Assembly (NCBI GenBank): GCA_052143655.1
Contig: JBKQSL010000543.1
Location: 1 to 6,707, forward strand
Source: CAVSUR01 sp052143655
GTDB taxonomy: Bacteria > Actinomycetota > Actinomycetes > Streptosporangiales > Streptosporangiaceae
Length of the DNA: 6,707 bases
Reading direction: 5' to 3'
The translations under genes were made by a program, and so were the position numbers. Numbering within the stretch: the stretch's first letter is position 1; each line of letters starts with the position of its first letter. This document shows positions 1-5,840 of this stretch, piece after piece. The notes below the pieces were generated by a model that was not told the DNA's origin, did not search any database, and saw only the letters and a program-made list of their open reading frames with translations.

Positions 1-2
1 GC

Positions 3-263
3 CGCAGCGACTGGCTGACCGCCGGCCAGGCCCTGCAGCGGGTCTGGCTGACCGCCACCAGCCGCGGGATCGCCGTCTGCCCGCTGACCCAGCCGCTGGA
101 CACCGCCGACGCGTGGCAGGTCCGCGATCCGCGGTCCGGCTCCGAGCAGCCGCAGATGATCCTGCGGATCGGCTACGGACTGCCCCTGCCCCCGGGAGCA
201 CCCCGGCGCCCGGTGACCGAAATCCTCGACACCCCGCCCGCCGACCAGGACCAGCCCCCCTGA
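3..263 (+). CDS. Acg-family nitroreductase-like protein, C-terminal fragment (5' end outside window)
   Basis: An open frame runs from the window edge to a TGA at 261-263, giving 86 residues. The visible part has the usual end of Acg/Rv2032-type flavin nitroreductases: a helix reading DWLTAGQALQRVWLTAT, then a CPLTQPLD segment, then PQMILRIGYG, and finally a proline/arginine-rich APRRPVTEIL tail. In the family these elements belong to the second half of the FMN-binding nitroreductase fold. Acg of Mycobacterium tuberculosis belongs to the DosR dormancy regulon, and related proteins in actinomycetes often lie among hypoxia and universal-stress genes. Whether this family reduces nitro compounds or mainly sequesters flavin is unsettled. 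The gene ends 346 bases before the next gene and is probably a separate transcription unit. The N-terminal half and its start are not visible, so the assignment rests on the C-terminal pattern only. Confidence 0.72.
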   Translation, partial: RSDWLTAGQALQRVWLTATSRGIAVCPLTQPLDTADAWQVRDPRSGSEQPQMILRIGYGLPLPPGAPRRPVTEILDTPPADQDQPP

Positions 264-276
264 CGCCCGCATCCAC

Positions 277-294
277 GGCCCCTGAGCACGGGCC
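277..294 (+). terminator. Weak G+C hairpin after the nitroreductase stop, possible terminator
   Basis: GGCCC at 277-281 can pair with GGGCC at 290-294 around an 8-base loop, 14 bases after the stop codon. There is no T-run after it. Actinomycete terminators often lack a U-tract, so the position fits, but a 5-bp G+C stem is also common by chance in sequence of this composition. The adjoining CGGGCCCGGCCCGG run offers competing pairings. Confidence 0.2.
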
Positions 295-470
295 CGGCCC
301 GGCCGCCATGCTCATGTTCACCGTTGCGCCCGCATTTCCTTTGATCCCGACTAGGCGTACCGTCGTGCGGAAGGCCGCCGTGCTAGTTCCGGCTCAGGGT
401 GCAGGCGATCGCGTCGCTCCGGATCTGGCGGCAGCCGCCATCACGACCCACAGTTGGCGGTGGCGGACCC

Positions 471-476
471 AGGGAG
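471..476 (+). promoter_or_regulatory. Strong ribosome binding site for the short upstream ORF
   Basis: AGGGAG lies 6 bases before the ATG at 483-485. It is a better match and better spaced than anything before either candidate start of the oxidoreductase gene (610 or 625), so translation may begin here rather than directly at the enzyme gene. Confidence 0.35.
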
Positions 477-482
477 CCCGAC

Positions 483-620
483 ATGGATATACCTTCGAAT
501 TCCGCGGCAGCTCGGCTGCTGCTCCGTTCGGCCACAACGGCCGCGACGCTGGCGCGGTGCCCGCCCAAAGCCAGCAGGGTTGCCACCGCGGGGTTGTTCG
601 CTGTCCCGGATGGCGGCTGA
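483..620 (+). CDS. Possible 45-residue upstream ORF / leader peptide
   Basis: This ATG-to-TGA frame of 45 codons begins MDIPSNSAAARLLLRS and ends LFAVPDGG. I do not recognise it as any family. It has no signal peptide or clear membrane segment and is rich in Ala, Arg and small residues. In its favour are the well-placed AGGGAG ribosome binding site and the way its stop (618-620) falls between the two candidate starts of the oxidoreductase, immediately before GAGG and the ATG at 625, as expected for translational coupling. Against it, the third codon positions are only about three-quarters G/C, below the neighbouring genes, and the sequence does not look like a folded domain. It could be a coupling or leader ORF, or a chance frame. 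Confidence 0.25.
   Translation: MDIPSNSAAARLLLRSATTAATLARCPPKASRVATAGLFAVPDGG
553..590 (+). promoter_or_regulatory. Stem-loop just upstream of the oxidoreductase start
   Basis: CGCGGTG at 553-559 is perfectly complementary to CACCGCG at 584-590. Inside this stem, CCC at 560-562 can pair with GGG at 577-579 after a 4-base bulge. The left arm can alternatively pair with CCGCG at 541-545 (via CGCGG at 553-557), so two mutually exclusive hairpins are possible. A role in controlling translation of the gene at 610/625 is conceivable but unproven, and 7-bp inverted repeats are not rare at this G+C content. Confidence 0.2.
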
Positions 621-2265
621 GGTAATGGCCGCATTGCCGGAGCGACGGGATGTTACACCGCTGCCGGATCTGCTGCACGGGCATTCTCGCGCCGGGCCGG
701 TCCGGGAGCAGCGCCCTATCTACGTTGACCTGCTGCCGCCGTGCAATGCGGGCTGCCCGGCCGGGGAGAACATCCAGGCGTGGCTGGCGCATGCCGAGGT
801 CGGCCGTCATGAGCAGGCGTGGCGGCAGCTGGTCGCCGACAATCCGATGCCGGCGATTCACGGGCGGGTCTGCTACCACCCGTGCGAGAGCGTCTGCAAC
901 CGGGCCAGTCTTGACAGCGCCGTCTCGATTCACTCGGTCGAGCGGTTCCTGGGGGACCTGGCGCTGGAGCGGGGATGGTCCTTTGACCCGCCGCCAGTGC
1001 GCAGCGGCAAGCGGGTGCTGGTCATCGGCGCGGGACCGAGCGGGCTTTCCGCTGCCTATCATCTGGCCAGGCTTGGCCACGAGGTGGAGATACGGGACAC
1101 GGGCGATCAGCCCGGCGGGATGATGCGCTATGGCATCCCTGCCTACCGGATGCCACGGGATGTCCTCGACGGTGAGGTCGACCGGATCGCGAGGCTGGGC
1201 GTGCGCATGACCTGCGGCCACCGGGTGGAGGACCTGGACGCTGAGCGGCGAGAGGGCGGGTTCGACGCCGCGTTCGTCGCGGTGGGCGCGCACCTGTCCA
1301 AACGTGTCGACATCCCGGCCAAGGACGCGGCACCGATCGTGGACGCGGTGTCGTTCCTGCGCAGCGTCGCCTCGGGAGAGCGGCCGGTGATCGGCCGGCG
1401 CGTCGCCGTTTATGGCGGCGGCAACACCGCGATGGACGCCGCGCGGGTAGCCCGCCGCCTGGGCGCGAATGACGCGCTCATCGTCTACCGCCGCACCCGC
1501 CAGCAGATGCCGGCCCATGAAGAGGAGGCGGAGGAGGCTGAGCGGGAGGGGGTGCGGATCAACTGGCTGCGCACGATCACCGCCTTCGACGGCCCGGAGC
1601 TGACGGTCGAGGCGATGGAGCTGGATGACAGCGGATTCCCCCGGCCGACCGGGCGGTTCGAGACACTCGCCGCGGACACCGTGATCCTGGCGCTCGGCCA
1701 GGAAACCGACACGGCGTTCCTGCGCCAGGTGCCCGGAGTGGAGTTCGACCGGGACGGCACCGTGCAGGTGTCGGCGTCGATGATGACCGGCTGCGCCGGC
1801 GTGTTCGCCGGAGGAGATATGGTGCCGGCCGAGCGCACCGTGACGGTCGGTTCAGGGCACGGCAAGAAGGCGGCCAGGAACATCGACGCCTGGCTGCGGG
1901 ACACCGCGCCAGTGAACTTGCCCAAGCACGAGCTTGTCAGCTTCGACGACCTCAACTTGTGGTACTTCGGTGACGCGGCCCGGCGGCAGCAGCCGGAGGC
2001 CGCGCCGGAACTGCGGACCGCGGATTTCGGTGAGGTGACGGGCGGCCTGTCGGAGCGGGAGGCGACGTATGAGGCGCGCCGCTGCCTGTCGTGCGGTAAC
2101 TGCTGTGAGTGTGACGGCTGCCTGGGCGCGTGCCCGGAGGACGCGGTGATCAAGCTGGGTCCTGGGTATCGGTACAGGTTCGACTACGACAAGTGCACCG
2201 GATGCGGCGCGTGTTTCGAGCAGTGCCCGGTGCATTCGATTGAGATGGTCCCGGAGGACGGATGA
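610..2265 (+). CDS. GltD/DPD-like FAD- and NAD(P)H-binding oxidoreductase with C-terminal 2x[4Fe-4S] ferredoxin domain
   Basis: This 551-residue protein (numbered from ATG 610) resembles the glutamate synthase small subunit and the N-terminal half of dihydropyrimidine dehydrogenase. Residues 40-115 form an Fe-S helical domain with Cys 45, 49, 88, 92 and 96. The FAD fold follows, with VIGAGPSG at 138-145 and PGGMMRYGIP at 168-177. The NAD(P) fold has GGGNTAMD at 269-276 and YRRT at 293-296, a pattern usual for NADPH in this family. The FAD closing motif GVFAGGD ends at 403. After a linker comes a bacterial ferredoxin domain with clusters at Cys 498/501/504/508 and 529/532/535/539. No glutamate synthase large subunit is nearby, so it is probably not glutamate synthase. 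Its frame overlaps the PFOR gene, which suggests electron transfer between ferredoxin or PFOR and NAD(P)(H), in the cytoplasm. The start is uncertain: ATG 610 has no good ribosome binding site, and ATG 625 has GAGG only 2 bases away. The frame is open back to 454, but that part does not look like protein. Confidence 0.9.
   Translation: MAAEVMAALPERRDVTPLPDLLHGHSRAGPVREQRPIYVDLLPPCNAGCPAGENIQAWLAHAEVGRHEQAWRQLVADNPMPAIHGRVCYHPCESVCNRASLDSAVSIHSVERFLGDLALERGWSFDPPPVRSGKRVLVIGAGPSGLSAAYHLARLGHEVEIRDTGDQPGGMMRYGIPAYRMPRDVLDGEVDRIARLGVRMTCGHRVEDLDAERREGGFDAAFVAVGAHLSKRVDIPAKDAAPIVDAVSFLRSVASGERPVIGRRVAVYGGGNTAMDAARVARRLGANDALIVYRRTRQQMPAHEEEAEEAEREGVRINWLRTITAFDGPELTVEAMELDDSGFPRPTGRFETLAADTVILALGQETDTAFLRQVPGVEFDRDGTVQVSASMMTGCAGVFAGGDMVPAERTVTVGSGHGKKAARNIDAWLRDTAPVNLPKHELVSFDDLNLWYFGDAARRQQPEAAPELRTADFGEVTGGLSEREATYEARRCLSCGNCCECDGCLGACPEDAVIKLGPGYRYRFDYDKCTGCGACFEQCPVHSIEMVPEDG
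2253..2257 (+). promoter_or_regulatory. Ribosome binding site that decides the PFOR start
   Basis: GGAGG lies inside the end of the oxidoreductase gene. Two in-frame ATGs follow at 2262 and 2265, with spacers of 4 and 7 bases. The second is better spaced and gives a TGATG stop/start overlap identical to the one at the next junction, so I prefer 2265. Confidence 0.75.
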
Positions 2266-5200
2266 TGCGTGCCACGGTCGACGGCAACGAGGCCGCGGCG
2301 TCCGTCGCCTACCGGCTGAACGAGGTGTGCTGCATTTACCCGATTACGCCGTCGTCGCCGATGGCTGAGCTTGCGGATGAGTGGTCCAGCAAGGGACGGC
2401 CTAACCTGTGGGGTGGCGTGCCGGCCGTGGTGGAGATGCAGAGCGAGGGCGGGGCTGCGGGCGCTTTGCACGGCGCGCTGCAGAGCGGGGCGCTGGCCAC
2501 TACGTTCACCGCGTCGCAGGGCCTGCTGCTGATGATCCCGAATATGTACAAGATAGCTGGCGAGCTGACTCCGGCGGTTCTTCACGTGGCGGCGCGGTCG
2601 CTGGCCGCGCAAGGGCTGTCCATCTTCGGTGACCACTCGGACGTGATGGCAGTGCGGCAGACCGGTTTCGCGCTGCTGGCCTCTGCGTCAGTCCAGGAGG
2701 CACATGACCTCGCGCTGGTGGCGCAGGCCGCCACGCTGGCGACCCGGGTGCCGTTCGTGCACTTCTTCGACGGGTTCCGCACCTCGCACGAGCTGAACAC
2801 GATCGACATGCTGTCCGACGAGGACCTGCGCGCGCTCGTGCCCGAGGAGCTGATCCGCGCGCACCGCGGGCGGGCGCTGTCTCCGGAGCGGCCGTTCATC
2901 CGGGGCACCGCGCAGAACCCGGATGTGTACTTCCAGGCGCGGGAGACGGCGAACCCGTTTTACGCCGCGGTGCCAGGCGCGGTGGAGGACGCGATGGCCG
3001 CCCTTGCCGAGCGCACCGGGCGCCAATACCACACCGTGGACTACGCCGGCCATCCAGATGCCGAGCGGGTGATCGTGGTGATGGGCTCGGCGGCCGAGAC
3101 GATCCAGGAGACCGTGGACTACCTGTGCGCGAACGGCGAGCGGGTCGGCGTGGCGCGGGTCCGGCTGTACCGGCCGTTCCCGGTCCGGGCTCTGCTCGAC
3201 GCACTGCCCGCGAGCGCGGGACGGATCGCCGTGCTCGACCGGACCAAGGAGCCCGGTTCGCATGGCGAGCCGCTGTTCCTTGACGTGGTCGCCGCGCTGG
3301 CTGAGGCGCACACCGGCGGCGAGCGCGCGGTGCTGCCGCTGGTGACCGGCGGCCGCTACGGCCTGTCGTCGAAGGAGCTGACCCCGGGCATGGTCGCCGG
3401 GGTGTATGCCGAGCGCGCGCGCGAGCGGCCGCGGCCCCGGTTCACGATCGGCATCGTCGACGATGTGTCCGGCCTGAGCCTGCCGTATGACCCGTCCCTG
3501 GACATCGAGCCGCCCGGCACGATCCGCGCGGTCTTTTTCGGCCTCGGCTCGGACGGCACGGTCGGCGCGAACAAGAACACGATCAAGATCCTCGGAGCCG
3601 AGGAGAACCTGCACGCGCAGGGTTACTTCGTCTACGACTCGAAGAAATCGGGCTCGCAGACCGTATCGCACCTGCGTTTCGGGCCGCGGCCGATCCGCGC
3701 GCCCTACCTGGTGGAGCAGGCCAGTTTCGTTGGCTGCCATCACTTCGGCCTGCTGGAGCGGGCCGACGTGCTCGGCCGGGCGGCACCGGGTGCGACGCTG
3801 CTGCTGGACTGCCCGCTGCCGCCCGGCGAGGTCTGGGATGCGCTGCCCCGCCCGGTCCAGGAGAAGATCATTGCCAAGCGGGTCGGCGTCTACGCGATCG
3901 ACGCGGCCCGGATCGCCCGCGACGTGGGCCTGGCCGGGCGGACCAACACCATCCTGCAGACCTGCTTCTTCGCCATCTCCGGGGTGCTGCCCCGCGACGA
4001 GGCGATCACCAGGATCAAGTCGGCGATCGCCAAGTCCTACGGCAGGCGCGGTGCCGAGGTGGTCGAGCGGAACCAGGCTGCCATCGACCGCACCGTGGAG
4101 GCCCTGCACCAGATCGAGGTGCCCGGCCGGGTGACATCCATCCGGGAGCTGCCTGCGGTGGTGCCTGCGAGCGCGCCGGAGTTCGTCCGCACGGTCACCG
4201 CGGCGATGATGGCCGGCCGCGGCGACGACCTGCCGGTCAGCATGCTGCCGGTGGACGGCACCTACCCGAGCGGCACCGCGGCTTACGAGAAGCGCAACAT
4301 CTCCGAGCTGGTCGCGGAATGGGATCCGGACCTGTGCATCCAGTGCGGCAACTGCAGCTTCGTCTGCCCGCACAGCGTGATCAGGTCCACCTACTACGAC
4401 GAGTCGCTCCTGGCGGGGGCGCCACCGGATTTCCGGTCGGCTCCGCTGGACGCCCGCGGGCTCCCGGAAACCCGCTTCACGCTGCAGGTGTACGTGGAGG
4501 ACTGCACCGGTTGCGAGCTGTGCGTGCAGGCCTGCCCGGTCGCGGCACCAGGCGACCCGGACCGCAAGGCCATCAACCTCGCGGCCCGCGAGCCGCTGGT
4601 CGCCGCCGAGCGGGATAACGTTGCCTTCTTCGAGACGCTGCCGGTGGCCGACCGGTCCCGGGTGGATTTCGGCACGGTGCGCGGCACGCAGTTCCTGCAG
4701 CCGCTCTTCGAGTTCTCCGGCGCCTGCACGGGCTGCGGCGAGACGCCGTACATCAAGCTCCTGTCGCAGCTATTCGGCGACCGGCTGATGGTCGCCAACG
4801 CAACCGGCTGCTCGTCGATCTACGGCGGGAACCTGCCCACCACGCCGTGGACGACCGGCCCCGACGGGCGCGGCCCGGCCTGGTCGAACTCCCTGTTCGA
4901 GGACAACGCCGAGTTCGGCCTCGGGTTCCGGCTGGCCGCCGACCGGCACGTCGAGCTTGCCCGCACCCGCCTGGCCGGGCTGCGCGACACGATCGGCGCG
5001 GGCCTGGCGGACGACATCCTCGGCGCGCCACAGCTGCGCGAGTCAGAACTGGCTGCCCAGCACGACCGGGTCGCCGAGCTGAAACGGCGCCTCGAGGCCC
5101 TGGACCTGCATGACGGGCATGTCGCCGACCTGCGCAGCGTCGTCGATCATCTGGTCCGGCGCAGTGTCTGGATTGTCGGCGGGGACGGCTGGGCCTACGA

Positions 5201-5840
5201 CATCGGATCCGGCGGCCTCGACCACGTGCTGGCCACCGGGCGCAACGTGAACGTGCTGGTGCTCGACACCGAGGTCTACTCCAACACCGGCGGGCAGTCA
5301 TCGAAGTCGACGCCGCTCGGCGCTGTGGCTAAGTTCGCCTCCGCGGGCAAGGCCGTGCCGAAAAAAGACATCGCGCTGCAGGCCATTGCCTACGGCAACG
5401 TCTACGTCGCCCGGGTTGCCATGGGCGCTGACCCCCAGCAGACTCTGCGTGCCTTCCGCGAGGCAGAAGCCTACGATGGGCCGTCGCTGGTCATCGCCTA
5501 CAGCCATTGCATCGCGCACGGCATCGAGATGCGGGACGGGCTTGACCAGCAGTACCGCGCCGTGGCCAGCGGGCACTGGCCGCTGATCCGGTACGACCCG
5601 CTGCTGCGGTCGGCCGGCGGCAACCCGTTCCTGCTCGACTCGCCGAGGCCGCGTATCAGCCTGGCCAGCTACACCCAGCGGGAGCTGCGGTACCGCTCGC
5701 TCAGCAACACCGACCCGGCCGAAGCCGAGCGCCTGGGACGGCTGGCCCAGGAAGCGGTTGACCAGCGCTGGAACACCTACGAGGAGATGGCTACCCGCGG
5801 AGCGCAGCGGTTCCCGGCCGACGCCCGGAAGGACGACTGA
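2265..5840 (+). CDS. nifJ: Pyruvate:ferredoxin (flavodoxin) oxidoreductase, single-chain
   Basis: This full-length (1191 residues) homodimer-type PFOR converts pyruvate, CoA and oxidised ferredoxin or flavodoxin to acetyl-CoA, CO2 and reduced carrier. Domains in order are: N-terminal pyrimidine-binding domain (2-250) with YPITPSSPM and MQSEGGAAG; domain II (about 265-400); the gamma domain (423-620) with GLGSDGTVGANKNT; the EKR domain (EKR at 675-677); a ferredoxin domain with Cys 691/694/697/701 and 747/750/753/757; and the thiamine-diphosphate domain with GDGWAYDIG and LDTEVYSNTGGQSSKSTP. Cys 821, 824, 849 and 1082 match the proximal-cluster ligands of the Desulfovibrio africanus enzyme (812, 815, 840, 1071). 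Thr28, Glu61, Arg111 and Asn1007 match its active-site Thr31, Glu64, Arg114 and Asn996. I see no frameshift or missing key residue, so it should be active. There is no Cys after 1082, so the oxygen-protective C-terminal disulfide of the D. africanus enzyme is absent. Translation is probably coupled to the genes on both sides. A different 2-oxoacid substrate cannot be fully excluded. Confidence 0.97.
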   Translation: MRATVDGNEAAASVAYRLNEVCCIYPITPSSPMAELADEWSSKGRPNLWGGVPAVVEMQSEGGAAGALHGALQSGALATTFTASQGLLLMIPNMYKIAGELTPAVLHVAARSLAAQGLSIFGDHSDVMAVRQTGFALLASASVQEAHDLALVAQAATLATRVPFVHFFDGFRTSHELNTIDMLSDEDLRALVPEELIRAHRGRALSPERPFIRGTAQNPDVYFQARETANPFYAAVPGAVEDAMAALAERTGRQYHTVDYAGHPDAERVIVVMGSAAETIQETVDYLCANGERVGVARVRLYRPFPVRALLDALPASAGRIAVLDRTKEPGSHGEPLFLDVVAALAEAHTGGERAVLPLVTGGRYGLSSKELTPGMVAGVYAERARERPRPRFTIGIVDDVSGLSLPYDPSLDIEPPGTIRAVFFGLGSDGTVGANKNTIKILGAEENLHAQGYFVYDSKKSGSQTVSHLRFGPRPIRAPYLVEQASFVGCHHFGLLERADVLGRAAPGATLLLDCPLPPGEVWDALPRPVQEKIIAKRVGVYAIDAARIARDVGLAGRTNTILQTCFFAISGVLPRDEAITRIKSAIAKSYGRRGAEVVERNQAAIDRTVEALHQIEVPGRVTSIRELPAVVPASAPEFVRTVTAAMMAGRGDDLPVSMLPVDGTYPSGTAAYEKRNISELVAEWDPDLCIQCGNCSFVCPHSVIRSTYYDESLLAGAPPDFRSAPLDARGLPETRFTLQVYVEDCTGCELCVQACPVAAPGDPDRKAINLAAREPLVAAERDNVAFFETLPVADRSRVDFGTVRGTQFLQPLFEFSGACTGCGETPYIKLLSQLFGDRLMVANATGCSSIYGGNLPTTPWTTGPDGRGPAWSNSLFEDNAEFGLGFRLAADRHVELARTRLAGLRDTIGAGLADDILGAPQLRESELAAQHDRVAELKRRLEALDLHDGHVADLRSVVDHLVRRSVWIVGGDGWAYDIGSGGLDHVLATGRNVNVLVLDTEVYSNTGGQSSKSTPLGAVAKFASAGKAVPKKDIALQAIAYGNVYVARVAMGADPQQTLRAFREAEAYDGPSLVIAYSHCIAHGIEMRDGLDQQYRAVASGHWPLIRYDPLLRSAGGNPFLLDSPRPRISLASYTQRELRYRSLSNTDPAEAERLGRLAQEAVDQRWNTYEEMATRGAQRFPADARKDD
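5827..5833 (+). promoter_or_regulatory. Ribosome binding site of the DHOD-like gene
   Basis: GGAAGGA at the very end of the PFOR gene precedes ATG 5840-5842 by 6 bases. The PFOR stop TGA and this ATG share one base, which supports both the start choice and translational coupling. Confidence 0.75.

Larger units (their letters stand above)
264..609. other. Intergenic region upstream of the PFOR operon
   Basis: These 346 bases separate the nitroreductase fragment from the oxidoreductase gene and must hold the operon promoter unless transcription reads through. The part at about 310-365 is the least G+C-rich and is the likeliest promoter zone: TTGCGC at 324-329 and GACTAG at 349-354 are poor -35/-10 candidates with a 19-base spacer. 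Frames that stay open here on both strands have no recognisable protein content and appear to reflect the high G+C content. The right part holds a short ORF with a good ribosome binding site (from 483) and a stem-loop (553-590), listed separately. I see no clear operator, riboswitch or mobile-element end. Confidence 0.6.

Noticed and set aside
341..354. TTGAT half-site resembling an FNR/Crp operator
   Set aside because: TTGAT at 341-345 is followed at the right spacing by ACTAG rather than ATCAA, so only one half-site matches. This is expected by chance.
454..609. N-terminal extension of the oxidoreductase to ATG 454
   Set aside because: The added 52 residues are Arg/Pro-rich without any domain signature, there is no good ribosome binding site, and the family-like sequence begins only after about base 625.
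264..609. DosR-type GGGACT-N-GTCCC palindrome or Rex site upstream of the operon
   Set aside because: I scanned the gap by eye and found no matching palindrome. CCCGACTAG at 346-354 and TTCAC at 317-321 are only fragments.
113..625. 170-codon + strand frame over the nitroreductase end and gap
   Set aside because: It is out of frame with the nitroreductase, Pro/Ala/Arg-rich, and shows no motif. It is a compositional artefact.
394..1518. Long open frame of 374 codons on the - strand
   Set aside because: It lies opposite the GltD-like gene, its translation is Arg/Pro/Ala-rich with no family signature, and the + strand frame has clear conserved motifs. It is a high-G+C shadow.
610..2265. Glutamate synthase small subunit (gltD)
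   Set aside because: There is no gltB large subunit nearby, the N-terminal CxxC pair of GltD is missing, and an extra C-terminal ferredoxin domain is present. It is a related but different electron-transfer protein.
2688..4373. Open frame of 561 codons on the - strand inside nifJ
   Set aside because: It is antisense to conserved PFOR domains, has low-complexity composition and no recognisable motif. It is explained by the codon bias of the sense gene.
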